Origin: Dyadobacter alkalitolerans DSM 23607 | GTDB lineage: Bacteria; Bacteroidota; Bacteroidia; Cytophagales; Spirosomataceae | Assembly: GCF_000428845.1 (NCBI RefSeq) | Contig: NZ_AUAS01000001.1 | Span: 248,001 to 312,000, forward strand | Length of the DNA: 64,000 nucleotides | Reading direction: 5' to 3' | Part shown: piece by piece, positions 43,842-52,643 of the stretch | How positions within the stretch are numbered: the stretch's first letter is position 1 | How the letters are laid out: every line of letters starts with the position of its first letter | Notes under the pieces: generated by a model | What the model was told of the DNA's origin: nothing | Databases searched by the model: none | The model's input: the letters and a program-made list of their open reading frames with translations, nothing else | Made by a program: the position numbers and the translations under genes

Positions 43842-44862
43842 TGCTGATTTTCTGACGTGCGATTTCAACAGCCTTGTGCAGCTTTTCCTGCAAAATTTCC
43901 TGTGAAGGAAGTGCAGTTAGATAGTCGGCAACCCGAATGTTGGACTCTCCCAATTGCATGAGCTCAACATGCTCCTTATTTTTCCCGCTACACAGTATCA
44001 GGCCGATCGGTGCATTCTCACCATCGGCCTTTTCATATTTTTCAAGAAACCGCAGATACAATTCCATCTGCCCTTTGAAACCCGCTTCGAAAGCACCCAT
44101 CTTTAAATCTATCGCCACCAGACAGCGCAATCTTCTGTGGTAGAAAAGCAAATCAATAAAATAATCGCTGTTATCAATGGTAATGCGTTTTTGCCTAGCC
44201 ATAAAAGCAAAGTCACTGCCCAGCTCAATGATAAACTTTTGCAGCTCCACAATGATGGAAGTTTCCAGATCCTTTTCGGAGTAAGCATCTTTCAAACCTA
44301 GAAAATCAAGGAAATAAGGATCCCGGAAAACAAGATCCGGGTGGAGCTTTTGCTGATCCCGAAGCAGGTTTAGATCATTGCTGATGGTTTCTTCGGGCTT
44401 TTTGCTGATGGCAGTTCTCTCATAGAGCATGGATTTGATGCGTTCCTGCAACTGCCTCGAAGACCAATTTTCCAAACGGCAAATTTCAATATAGAATTCA
44501 CGTTTTAAAGGGTCCTCAATATGAATCAATGTTCTAAAATGGGTCCAGCTCAATTGTCTACGCAGTGCGTAGACAATTGAGCTGTCTTGAAATATACTGG
44601 CGAAATGCATGCAATGACGCAGATGCTTCTCGCCCCAGCCATCGCCGTATTCCATTGTTAATGTTGCACTTAATGTGCTGACAACCTGCTTCCCATACTC
44701 CGCGCGGTCGTTTTTGAGCACATCATCATTGATCCTTTTGCCAATCTGGTAATATAGCATCGTGATTTCTGCATTCACTGCTATGGCAACCCGGCTTCTA
44801 CTTTCTTTGATAAGCTCTTTTACAGATAAAACCAGCTCGTTTGTTTTTACTTCCTCGTTCAT
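43828..44862 (-). CDS. DUF1016/YhcG family PD-(D/E)XK nuclease-fold protein
   Basis: The 344 residues comprise a DUF1016 N-terminal helical domain (about 10-170, with YYQIGKRINDDVL, YGDGWGEKHLRHCMHFA and RRQLSWTHFRTLI). The C-terminal part is a YhcG-type PD-(D/E)XK domain (about 200-320), with DYFIDLLFYHRRLRCLVAIDLKMGAFE providing the Asp and Asp-x-Lys of the nuclease core and GQMELYLRFLEKYEK after it. These proteins are widespread, often horizontally spread, and associated with genome-defence or restriction loci; here it stands alone with no methylase. The gene contains a perfect 19-bp inverted repeat (44546-44584) and its start is flanked by another (44862-44898). Confidence 0.88.
   Translation of the reverse strand: MNEEVKTNELVLSVKELIKESRSRVAIAVNAEITMLYYQIGKRINDDVLKNDRAEYGKQVVSTLSATLTMEYGDGWGEKHLRHCMHFASIFQDSSIVYALRRQLSWTHFRTLIHIEDPLKREFYIEICRLENWSSRQLQERIKSMLYERTAISKKPEETISNDLNLLRDQQKLHPDLVFRDPYFLDFLGLKDAYSEKDLETSIIVELQKFIIELGSDFAFMARQKRITIDNSDYFIDLLFYHRRLRCLVAIDLKMGAFEAGFKGQMELYLRFLEKYEKADGENAPIGLILCSGKNKEHVELMQLGESNIRVADYLTALPSQEILQEKLHKAVEIARQKISTMPT
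44546..44584. repeat. Perfect 19-bp inverted repeat within the DUF1016 gene
   Basis: Arms 44546-44564 and 44566-44584 are exact reverse complements around one central base; each arm contains CAATTGTCTACGCA. It encodes the family-conserved segment SSIVYALRRQLSW, so both protein and DNA symmetry are kept. Confidence 0.95.
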
Positions 44863-44898
44863 AAATGCATGTGGTTAGAGATAACTTTTATGCATTTA
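44862..44898. repeat. Inverted repeat at the start of the DUF1016 gene
   Basis: TAAATGCAT (44862-44870) and ATGCATTTA (44890-44898) form perfect 9-base inverted arms 19 bases apart, beginning at the start codon. The position fits an autoregulatory site or leader hairpin. Confidence 0.5.
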
Positions 44899-44949
44899 GA
44901 CGTAGCGTCACAACTTAGGTCACATTATTTCACAAATATTTTTCAACCC

Positions 44950-45495
44950 TCATTTTTCATCATAAAACGTCAGCGGGCCTTTGTAGTGGGCGGTGACGTG
45001 TTTGCCGTTTCTTTCTATGCAATCTACGTCCAGGATGTAGTTAGGGCCGTCTTTTTTTACGGTTAGCTTGCCTTCGTAGAGCTCGTAGTACTCGCCGTCT
45101 TCGGCGGCGAAATCGCTGTTAAACACTACATAAGGCTCAAAGAAGGTTCGTACTTCTATTGTGAAGTCGTTGTCAAATGTGTATTCTCCTTCATCCAGGG
45201 CATTTGCCGAAGCACTAACCAGCCTGAAATAGATCGCGTGGCCAACCCCGTAAATAGAATCAATATGGCCGCCTGATTCCTGAATTTTTACACCTTCGGA
45301 AGATAGGAATAGCACCTGGCCGCTCCCGCCTTCGGGATATTCCCCTAAATGAACCAGCAGTCCTTTTGATATTTCAAACTCCCTTCCATTGTGCATCAGG
45401 GCATTTTTTGGCTCAATTTCTTTGTCATCCTTACAGCCGGCAAATGCCAGCACCAACATTAAAACAAAGCAAAGCGATTTCGTAAAATTGTACAT
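44950..45495 (-). CDS. Hypothetical lipoprotein
   Basis: A 181-residue lipoprotein with signal FVLMLVLAFAGCKDDKEIEP (acylated Cys near residue 21; the Asp-rich +2 region is usual in Bacteroidota). The mature part is beta-rich and has no family that I recognise; features include YPEGGSGQVLFLSSEG and LDEGEYTFDNDFTIEVRTFF, suggesting a small beta-sandwich. It is transcribed leftwards, isolated by a strong terminator from the ATP-grasp gene upstream. Confidence 0.7.
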   Translation of the reverse strand: MYNFTKSLCFVLMLVLAFAGCKDDKEIEPKNALMHNGREFEISKGLLVHLGEYPEGGSGQVLFLSSEGVKIQESGGHIDSIYGVGHAIYFRLVSASANALDEGEYTFDNDFTIEVRTFFEPYVVFNSDFAAEDGEYYELYEGKLTVKKDGPNYILDVDCIERNGKHVTAHYKGPLTFYDEK

Positions 45496-45544
45496 TGTTC
45501 AAGGTAGTTAGGTTAAGGATCGTGAATGCAAAATTTAAACAAAA

Positions 45545-45589
45545 AAAGCACTCAGATTGTACGCGTAATTAATACAATCTGAGTGCTTT
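45545..45589 (-). terminator. Strong intrinsic terminator after the ATP-grasp gene
   Basis: AAAGCACTCAGATTGTA (45545-45561) pairs perfectly with 45573-45589 as a 17-bp stem with an 11-base loop, followed on the minus strand by a run of seven T. Confidence 0.88.
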
Positions 45590-45612
45590 AATGATATAAC
45601 TTGATGGCTTAC

Positions 45613-46827
45613 TTAATGCGAAGGCCGCTCCGGAACAGGCAGCGAAGCATGGTAATCCTGCTGAATAATGTCTGCGTATTTATCCAATAATTCAACGACC
45701 TTTTCACGGGTTTTCGCTCTGACAACCAACCCTACATGGTAAGGCTCGTTCATGCGCCAAACTATTTCCAGATCATTGAAAACAGACAAATCCGGCCATT
45801 CCTGTCTCGCTAGTGAGATAATGATGCCCGAATAATCTTTTCTCACTGGCGGCAACTTGTAATTGTCGCCTTTTGCTTCGGCCGTTTCCATTTTTGCCCA
45901 TTCTTTCCAAAGGTTTATGCCGGAAGATGCCTCTACCATTTCTGAGAGATTGGCGCCTCCTACGCGTGAAGACGTTTCGAGGAAATAATATTTCCCATCA
46001 TCATGGCACCGGATTACCTCCGTGTGCGAAGCGCTGTGTTTCAAACCGAATGCTTTCAAAAGATCCACGGCTAATGTTTCCAGCGCATGTTCTTCCGATG
46101 AATCGAAAGGAACCGTTACCGACCTGAAAATGCCGCCGCCGTGCGCTACATCAAACGGTGGCGCCAGATATTTGCTGTTCCAGGAAAAGATAACCCGGCC
46201 GTTGTAAGAAATGGAATCCACATGATATACGTCCCCGGGCTTGTACTGCTCCACAAGGTAAGCATGCCTTTTATCGCCGAGCTGATGGATGGTTTCCCAA
46301 AGTTCCACCGCATCTTCCATCTTTTTGATCCCAGTAGCGGAAGCCTCGGACCGTGGTTTGATCATCCACGGACCCGGATATTTTTCAATAAAATCATTAA
46401 TAGCGTCATCATTGAAAAGCGCAGAAAAACCCGGAACCAGAATACCCGACTCGGCCGCTTTGGTGCGCATAGCTAGCTTATCCCGGAAATAGCGTCCCGT
46501 TGTTTGCCCCATGCCCGGGATCCGGAAATATTCACGGATATGCGCTGCCTTTTCCACGTCAAAATCATCGAGGGCGACTACCCGGTCGATTGGCCGGGAG
46601 CGCATGACGTAAGCGAGACCGTTAATGATCTCGTTCATGTTATACTTGCCGTCTTCCCCTTCCTCAACATAAAAAAACTCGTCAACCGAGTCCCTGACCC
46701 ATGGCTTATGTTCCAACTTCTTGGCTGTAATCAGGAAAACCTTGTTACCGGAATCCTTTAAAGCTTTCAGAAAATCGTTGCCCTTGAAGTATGTCGATAT
46801 GCAAAGAAAAGTAAGCGCTCGGGTCAT
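45613..46827 (-). CDS. ATP-grasp domain ligase-like protein
   Basis: A 404-residue enzyme with the carbamoyl-phosphate-synthase-like ATP-grasp fold: a pre-ATP-grasp domain (about 1-110, LTFLCISTYFKGNDFLKALKDSG), then FRDKLAMRTKAAESGILVPGF, the ATP-binding GPWMIKPRSEASATGIKKM near residue 160, VEQYKPGDVYHVDSI, and the metal-binding YFLETSSRVGGANLSEMV near 285. Such proteins ligate a carboxylate to an amine or thiol using ATP. No partner genes reveal the substrate. A promoter-like CTTG-N19-TAGATTTG lies 67-97 bases upstream. Confidence 0.85.
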   Translation of the reverse strand: MTRALTFLCISTYFKGNDFLKALKDSGNKVFLITAKKLEHKPWVRDSVDEFFYVEEGEDGKYNMNEIINGLAYVMRSRPIDRVVALDDFDVEKAAHIREYFRIPGMGQTTGRYFRDKLAMRTKAAESGILVPGFSALFNDDAINDFIEKYPGPWMIKPRSEASATGIKKMEDAVELWETIHQLGDKRHAYLVEQYKPGDVYHVDSISYNGRVIFSWNSKYLAPPFDVAHGGGIFRSVTVPFDSSEEHALETLAVDLLKAFGLKHSASHTEVIRCHDDGKYYFLETSSRVGGANLSEMVEASSGINLWKEWAKMETAEAKGDNYKLPPVRKDYSGIIISLARQEWPDLSVFNDLEIVWRMNEPYHVGLVVRAKTREKVVELLDKYADIIQQDYHASLPVPERPSH

Positions 46828-46893
46828 AAAATTAAGCTTTCGTGAGTAATAGCTTATAAAAATTCTGAATGTTTAAACCAAAACTTGCTTTTT

Positions 46894-46924
46894 CAAATCT
46901 AACAAAAAGAACCAGTTAGGCAAG
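46894..46924 (-). promoter_or_regulatory. Promoter of the ATP-grasp gene
   Basis: On the minus strand CTTG (46924-46921), 19 bases, then TAGATTTG (46901-46894): one mismatch to the Bacteroidota consensus with ideal spacing. Confidence 0.5.
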
Positions 46925-46935
46925 GGAAAGGCATT

Positions 46936-48327
46936 TTAAATTATCGTTGACAAATAAGCACGCAACAACCGCACGCCGTAAGCCGTGCCTGCCCTGCCGG
47001 GAGCAAATTCTGTGTCTCCAAATGCCGTTCCGGCAATGTCCAGATGCGCCCAGGCGGGGTGTTCATCCGTAAATGCTTCGAGGAACTTGGCCGCTACGAT
47101 GGCTCCTGCCAACGGTTTTCCATGGTAATTCTTCACATCGGCCATATCCGAAGCAATTTCCTCTTTATATGAATCCCAAACGGGCAGCCTCCACATTCTT
47201 TCGCCCGTGTGGTCACCTGCTTGTGCCAATGCTTCTGCAAGTTCATTGTTAGGCGTAAAAAGCCCCGCAGCTTCGTAGCCCAATGTCTGGATCACGCTGC
47301 CTGTTAATGTTGCCAGATCAATGACAACGTCTGGTTTGAAAGTCCTGACTGCATAACTAAGCCCATCGGCCAGAATCAGTCTGCCCTCTGCATCCGTATC
47401 AATCACTTCAATGGTTTTGCCTGAATAGGAACCGATTACGTCACCGGGTTTCATCGAAAGTCCGTCGACGCTGTTTTCGGTTGATGGAATTACGCCAATG
47501 ATCCTAACCGGCATTCTCAATTGCGCAGCCAGTTCCACTGCTCCCAAAACAGCCGCCGCGCCACCCATATCGCTTTTCATCAAGTGCATATTGGCAGAAG
47601 TCTTGATAGAAATCCCACCCGTATCAAATGTCACGCCCTTACCGACCAATGCAATGGTTTTGGTATAATATTCGGGCACATATTCCGACACGATCATAAG
47701 CGGTGGCGCAGCACTGCCTTTCCCAACGGCCAGCAATGCGTGCATACCCAGCTCTTCAAGCCTGGATTTGTCCAGCACCGTCACTTTATAACCGTTTTTC
47801 TCCCCTGATTCGGTCGCCCATTGGGCTAATGTTGCAGGGCTTTTATAGTTTGAGGGCGCATTCATCAGGTCCATGATCCGCATCTGAACCAGCGCTGTCT
47901 TTTGAGCAACAATCAATGCTTCGTCGATCTCCGGCGATTGGTTCTCAGTCAATACAGATAATGTTCCGGTATTGAAAAAGGCACTTAATGGTTTGGGTTC
48001 TGTTTTATAAAGTTGCAGATCGTAACCGCCTATCATGATTCCGTTCACCGCATTTTCGATCCATTCGGGGCCGCGTCCGCTGCAATCCAGAACAATCTCC
48101 TCAGGCCAGCGGTCTTTACGTTTGAAGAACAGCGACCTGAAAATTTTAATGATAGCCGGAAGCTGTGGCGATTTCCCTAACCCAATCCAGAGCTCACGCG
48201 AAGAATACCACCACATTTCACCTTTTTCCGCCTTGAACATGGTTTGATTTTGGGGTTCAAAACCTTGTTCAAACGGACGAATCAGCAACAGATCTTCCGA
48301 TGCCTCTAATATTTGTTTAATCTGCAT
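46936..48327 (-). CDS. M17 family leucyl aminopeptidase
   Basis: Cytosolic di-metal aminopeptidase of 463 residues. The C-terminal catalytic domain has VGKGVTFDTGGISIKTSANMHLMKSDMGGAA (Lys and Asp metal ligands) and the M17 signature DTDAEGRLILADGLSYA near residue 315. The N-terminal half is poorly conserved, as usual for the family. M17 enzymes release N-terminal residues from peptides and form hexamers. It is preceded by an M28 peptidase gene 75 bases upstream on the same strand, so peptide breakdown is a shared theme. Confidence 0.94.
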   Translation of the reverse strand: MQIKQILEASEDLLLIRPFEQGFEPQNQTMFKAEKGEMWWYSSRELWIGLGKSPQLPAIIKIFRSLFFKRKDRWPEEIVLDCSGRGPEWIENAVNGIMIGGYDLQLYKTEPKPLSAFFNTGTLSVLTENQSPEIDEALIVAQKTALVQMRIMDLMNAPSNYKSPATLAQWATESGEKNGYKVTVLDKSRLEELGMHALLAVGKGSAAPPLMIVSEYVPEYYTKTIALVGKGVTFDTGGISIKTSANMHLMKSDMGGAAAVLGAVELAAQLRMPVRIIGVIPSTENSVDGLSMKPGDVIGSYSGKTIEVIDTDAEGRLILADGLSYAVRTFKPDVVIDLATLTGSVIQTLGYEAAGLFTPNNELAEALAQAGDHTGERMWRLPVWDSYKEEIASDMADVKNYHGKPLAGAIVAAKFLEAFTDEHPAWAHLDIAGTAFGDTEFAPGRAGTAYGVRLLRAYLSTII

Positions 48328-48402
48328 TGTATTTTAAAAATCAGTAAAAACATTTTCAACTCCCTGTCTTACAAATGCCCAGCACGGTTAATACAACAAT
48401 TC

Positions 48403-49953
48403 TTAATCCAAACCGCCGCGACGTGTCGGCTTTCTTGGCTCTGGCCATGCTCCCGGTTCGCCTTTTGAATTTGATGGTAAAATGCTTTTTTCACGGGAAG
48501 TTTTCGCTGGATCTTCACTCGCTTGATAAGCCATAATAGCGGCCAGAATTGCATTGCTACGCACGTCGTCGAACACGATCTTGTCATAGGTGTCGCGGTT
48601 GGTGTGCCATGTGTAGGTTCCGTAAGACCAGTTTAAGGAGCTTAATGAGAATGCGGGTGCTCCTGCTGCCACAAATGAAGCAAAATCAGAGCCGCCCGCG
48701 CCGGGTGCACCGGGGAATTTGGATTCGATAGGCGCTTTAATGTTCTCCGGAACCTTGGAGAGCCAGCGGCCCAGATAGTCATAGGAATTCAGAAAACCTT
48801 GACCGGAAAGGTTAATAACCCGTCCCGTGCCATTATCCTGATTGAAAACCGCCTGAATGTTCTGCACAATTTCCGGATGATCTTCCACAAATGCCCGCGA
48901 GCCGTTAAGGCCCTGCTCTTCGCTTCCCCAATGTCCTACAAGGATTGTTCTTTTTGGATTTGGATATACTTTTTTGAGGATACGCATGGCTTCCATCATC
49001 ACAATGGTGCCTGTTCCGTTATCCGTAGCGCCGGTTCCTCCATCCCAGGAATCGAAATGAGCGGAAAGGATCACATATTCATTCGGTTTCTCAGAGCCTT
49101 TGATTTCGCCAATTGTATTGAATGTCTGGCTTACGCCCGTTTCCTTCGCATCCGCCCGAACGCTGATTTTGGGCGTGTGACCCGATTCCGACAGGCGATA
49201 TAGCAAGCCGTAATCTTCTAAGGAAATGTCAATGGTAGGAATCGCTTTTGTATAAGCACCAAAAATTTTATTTGCCCCAAAACCCTTTGACCAATAAGAC
49301 ATAACCACGCCTGCTGCTCCTGCTTTTTCCAGTGCCAGCGGCAATGTTCGCGCATTATAACCGCTTTTTTTCATGCGGTTTGCCCAGGCTTCGGTTTGTA
49401 CATCGCGGTCTTTTTTCATTTTTTCAAATGATTCTTTTGTGCCGAATTCCTGCCAGTTATAGTCCGGGCGGCCCGTTGGCTGGTTCATGCTGATCATAAC
49501 AAATTTGCCTTTGACAGTCGGCAACGATTTCTGGAAAGCCAGTGAATCAGCCACATCCGGGAGAATGATCACGTCAGCTGTAACCGTTTTCCCTCCCGTG
49601 CCAGGGCTCCACGCCAGCTGCATGCCTTCAAGCGATTTTACACGTGGCGCCACCATATCAATGTGTGACACGCCGCGTTCCCAGCCACGCCATTCGCCCC
49701 ACTTTTCGTTTTTCGCAGTAATGTTCCAGCCTTTATACTTAGCCACCGCCCACTCGTGTGCCTGCATCATTTGCGGTGAGCCAACGAGCCTTGGCCCGAT
49801 GACGTCCATTAATTCGTGCGCCAATTTTTCCAGTTGTGAATTTTCGGTTGCTTCTTTAACAATGTTTTCAACCACCGGATCTTTGCTTTGTGAAAAGCCA
49901 GGCTGGATCTGAACGGCAAAAAACAACAGGAAAACAAAGGAGATTTTTTTCAT
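48403..49953 (-). CDS. M28 family metallopeptidase with PA domain
   Basis: An exported zinc exopeptidase of 516 residues (signal KISFVFLLFFAVQIQPGFSQ). A PA insertion (about 125-235) is followed by the M28 catalytic domain with the ligand set: SAHFDSWDGGTGATDNGTG (His and Asp), GHWGSEEQGLNGSRAF (Glu-Glu), FNQDNGTGRVI (Asp), and the late TWHTNRDTYDKI (His). This layout matches aminopeptidases and glutamate carboxypeptidase-like enzymes. It acts in the periplasm or outside the cell and probably feeds peptides to the M17 enzyme next to it. Confidence 0.93.
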   Translation of the reverse strand: MKKISFVFLLFFAVQIQPGFSQSKDPVVENIVKEATENSQLEKLAHELMDVIGPRLVGSPQMMQAHEWAVAKYKGWNITAKNEKWGEWRGWERGVSHIDMVAPRVKSLEGMQLAWSPGTGGKTVTADVIILPDVADSLAFQKSLPTVKGKFVMISMNQPTGRPDYNWQEFGTKESFEKMKKDRDVQTEAWANRMKKSGYNARTLPLALEKAGAAGVVMSYWSKGFGANKIFGAYTKAIPTIDISLEDYGLLYRLSESGHTPKISVRADAKETGVSQTFNTIGEIKGSEKPNEYVILSAHFDSWDGGTGATDNGTGTIVMMEAMRILKKVYPNPKRTILVGHWGSEEQGLNGSRAFVEDHPEIVQNIQAVFNQDNGTGRVINLSGQGFLNSYDYLGRWLSKVPENIKAPIESKFPGAPGAGGSDFASFVAAGAPAFSLSSLNWSYGTYTWHTNRDTYDKIVFDDVRSNAILAAIMAYQASEDPAKTSREKSILPSNSKGEPGAWPEPRKPTRRGGLD

Positions 49954-50017
49954 GGAAATGTTGGTTTAACAATTAATCTACTTCCTAAGATAGGAAATAG
50001 CGATAAAGGTTCGGATA

Positions 50018-50932
50018 ATGGTTAGGAAAATTGTTTCGTTTGTCTTCTTCGCAAACTATTTCGTTGGCCTGCTGGCAGTGGCACTGTCGCTCGAAACCAT
50101 GTTCCAGCTGAGGTTGCCATTCAATGCTGTTCCATACTACATCCTTATTTTCTGCGCCACGGTTTTTTATTACACCATTGCCTACTCCATCCCACCGGGC
50201 ACTGCGTTTTCGAGCAACCCGAGAACCGAGTGGTATCGCACGCATTACAGCTTTACGCGGATCAGTCAATATGTGCTTTTTACGATTTGTACGGGGATTG
50301 CGGGTTGGTTTTTGATCCGCGATTTCAACAAATTATTGCATTTGCCGCTTGCAAACTGGCTTTTGCTCCTAAGCATTCCTGGTGCGGCAATCCTTTACTA
50401 CGGACTGCTTCCCAAGTCGTTTATCTCGTTCAACCTTCGCAATACGGGTTGGCTGAAAGCATTTGTGATCGGCTTTGTGTGGGCCGGTTTCGTAAATGTG
50501 TTTCCCATTACCATGCTGCGTATCGAACAGGGAATTGTGGTTCATGAGCCTATTTTCATGTTTTGGTTATTTGTCAAAAACTGGATGTTCTGTACGGTGA
50601 ACGCGATTATGTTTGATATGAAAGACTATGAGGACGATGCCAACATTCAGCTTAAAACATTCGCGGTGCGGATCGGGCTGAGTAATACGATCGTTTATGT
50701 GCTTGTTCCGCTGCTGCTGATCGGGTTGCTTTCGTTCCTTTCGTTCGCATTTTTTCAACGGCTGAGCACGCCTACATTGATGCTCAATTTGCTTCCTTTT
50801 GTTTGCTTGCTTGGCGTCGCTTTTGCATTGCAAAAACCCAAAAGCGTGCTTTTCTATCTGATCGTGATTGATGGACTATTGCTGGTAAAAGCCATCTGTG
50901 GAATTACAGGGAGCTTTTTCACTTATCATTAA
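50018..50932 (+). CDS. UbiA-like polytopic membrane protein
   Basis: A 304-residue membrane protein with about eight predicted helices. The segment MFDMKDYEDDANIQLKTFAVRIG near residue 200 closely matches the second aspartate-rich motif of UbiA prenyltransferases (D-x-x-D-x-x-x-D with KT). The first motif (NDxxDxxxD), expected near residue 65-75, is missing; that region reads AYSIPPGTAFSSNPRTEWYRTH. It may be a UbiA-fold enzyme with changed chemistry. It is followed 4 bases after its stop by a methyltransferase gene, a pairing expected in isoprenoid or lipid modification, though the pathway is unknown. Confidence 0.68.
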   Translation: MVRKIVSFVFFANYFVGLLAVALSLETMFQLRLPFNAVPYYILIFCATVFYYTIAYSIPPGTAFSSNPRTEWYRTHYSFTRISQYVLFTICTGIAGWFLIRDFNKLLHLPLANWLLLLSIPGAAILYYGLLPKSFISFNLRNTGWLKAFVIGFVWAGFVNVFPITMLRIEQGIVVHEPIFMFWLFVKNWMFCTVNAIMFDMKDYEDDANIQLKTFAVRIGLSNTIVYVLVPLLLIGLLSFLSFAFFQRLSTPTLMLNLLPFVCLLGVAFALQKPKSVLFYLIVIDGLLLVKAICGITGSFFTYH

Positions 50933-50936
50933 GGTC

Positions 50937-51566
50937 ATGAAAAATAATTACGACCGGGTTGCGGGGTTTTATGACGGGCTTTCAAAGCTGGTGTTCGGAA
51001 ATGCGCTGACGGGTGCGCAGCGCTCCGTTCTACACTTCATTCCGGAACGGGCGAACATTCTCATTGCAGGCGGAGGAACGGGCGCGATTCTGGAAGAAAT
51101 ATCACGCATACGGCCGCATAACATTGACATTACTTACATTGAAATCTCGGAGAAAATGCTGGAGATGGCCCGGAAGCGCGATGTTGGGAAAAACAATGTC
51201 AGATTCGTTCACGCAGCCGTCGAGTCATTTCAACCGGCTCACCAATTTGATGTTATTATCACCTCGTTTTTGTTTGACAATTTCCAACAGGACAAAGCAG
51301 AAGTCATCTTTCAAAACCTCCATAATGTGCTTAATTCGACTGGAATCTGGCTTTTTACGGATTTTAATGTTGAAGAAAAACCCGGTAAATTCTGGCAGAA
51401 ATGGTTGCTGAAATCCATGTATATGTTCTTCGGAATTCTTTCAGAAGTGGAAGCAAAAGAGCTGCCCAACACCGCAATGTTGTTCAGTAAGGCGGGTTTT
51501 AAAACGATTTTTCAAAGATCCTTTTACAGCGGCTTTATCAACTCATTGGTTTACCAAAAACCTTAA
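50937..51566 (+). CDS. Class I SAM-dependent methyltransferase
   Basis: A 209-residue methyltransferase starting MKNNYDRVAGFYDGLSKLVF. The SAM motif I is ILIAGGGTGAILEEI near residue 45, motif II ITYIEISEKMLEMARKR, and motif IV FDVIITSFLFDNF. UbiE/menaquinone-methyltransferase-like proteins share this form, and the preceding UbiA-like gene suggests a lipid or quinone-like substrate (inference). The frame extends to 50898 inside the upstream gene, but ATG 50937 directly after that gene's stop is preferred. Its stop overlaps the convergent transporter gene by 4 bases. Confidence 0.87.
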   Translation: MKNNYDRVAGFYDGLSKLVFGNALTGAQRSVLHFIPERANILIAGGGTGAILEEISRIRPHNIDITYIEISEKMLEMARKRDVGKNNVRFVHAAVESFQPAHQFDVIITSFLFDNFQQDKAEVIFQNLHNVLNSTGIWLFTDFNVEEKPGKFWQKWLLKSMYMFFGILSEVEAKELPNTAMLFSKAGFKTIFQRSFYSGFINSLVYQKP

Positions 51567-52462
51567 CCCAAAGCAGCGCGCCTTCTTCCAAATATAAACC
51601 GCTCATTAAAAACCACAATTGAAAGTAAGATCAGCGAATAAGCGGTGATCTGAATGGAATTGATAGGCTCATGGAAGTACACAAGCGCAATAAAGAAATT
51701 CATTAAAGGATTGATATACAACAGGATACCCATAGTAGAAGAAGTTACGCTCTGCAATGCATACAGGTTCATATAGAGCGGAACGATGGTAAAGAGCACC
51801 GCGATCAGGAATATCAATGCGTAAAATGAAAACTCGGTTGGCATTGCTTCGCTGTATTGCGGATAGAACGGCAGTAGGATCAGGGCCGAGAAAATGATCT
51901 GGACGGTCAGGACCAAAAATTTATCCATACCCACATTCTTACGCTGACTGACCAGATAAAATGCATAAGAAAGCGCAACGATAAGACTGTAAGCAATATC
52001 GGCAACATTACTGAAAGACAGCAACATACAGCTTACTATGCTCAGTGAAACTGCTGCCCACTGCCATTTGCTCAATTTTTCGTTCATCACAAAATACGCA
52101 ATCACGGTTGTCATAATGGGACAGACCAGGTAAGCGAAGGACGCCGCTTTCACACTGATGTGGTTCATCACGTAAATGAAGAAAAACCAGTTTGCGGTCA
52201 GTAATATGCCGCCTGCGAGCGTCAGTAATGTGATCCGTTTTCTTTGCTCAGAAGGCATCTGACGGAATGTTTTCACATTTTCCTTCAACACTTTTACCCT
52301 AACGAACAGGCTGATCACCGCCATGATAACGGCACACAAAAAAACGCGGTAAAAGAGAATATCAAGCGAAGCGTAAGCCTTTAACGGTTTCAATGCCAAA
52401 CTGAAAAACCCCCAGATTACAAATGAGATAAATGCTGCCAGATAGTGTTTCGAAAATTTCAT
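51563..52462 (-). CDS. EamA/RarD-family transporter
   Basis: A 299-residue drug/metabolite transporter with ten predicted helices in two EamA repeats. The N terminus MKFSKHYLAAFISFVIWGFFSLALKPLKAYASLDILFYRV resembles RarD. Other blocks are GGILLTANWFFFIYVMNHISVKAASFAYLVCPI and the C-terminal LLYINPLMNFFIALVYFHEPI. RarD-type proteins are presumed exporters of unknown substrate. The frame extends to 52516, but ATG 52462 fits the family. Confidence 0.9.
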   Translation of the reverse strand: MKFSKHYLAAFISFVIWGFFSLALKPLKAYASLDILFYRVFLCAVIMAVISLFVRVKVLKENVKTFRQMPSEQRKRITLLTLAGGILLTANWFFFIYVMNHISVKAASFAYLVCPIMTTVIAYFVMNEKLSKWQWAAVSLSIVSCMLLSFSNVADIAYSLIVALSYAFYLVSQRKNVGMDKFLVLTVQIIFSALILLPFYPQYSEAMPTEFSFYALIFLIAVLFTIVPLYMNLYALQSVTSSTMGILLYINPLMNFFIALVYFHEPINSIQITAYSLILLSIVVFNERFIFGRRRAALG

Positions 52463-52643
52463 GGAGCTGGTAATGTGTATCAAATGGTGTGGATGGATGT
52501 ATTGAGGGAACAGCAAAACATTTCCGCGGGTTCGGAGGTGCTGAAAATCATTCGTTTCTCAACTCAGGATATTTTAATAATACAAAAAACGGAACCTTAG
52601 CCAGTATATTTGGCTTGATTTAAGTAGAACATTAGTATTCAAT

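Noticed and set aside
43828-44862. DUF1016 gene as part of a restriction or defence island
   Set aside because: The neighbours are an NTF2-like protein and a lipoprotein; no methylase, helicase or integrase accompanies it.
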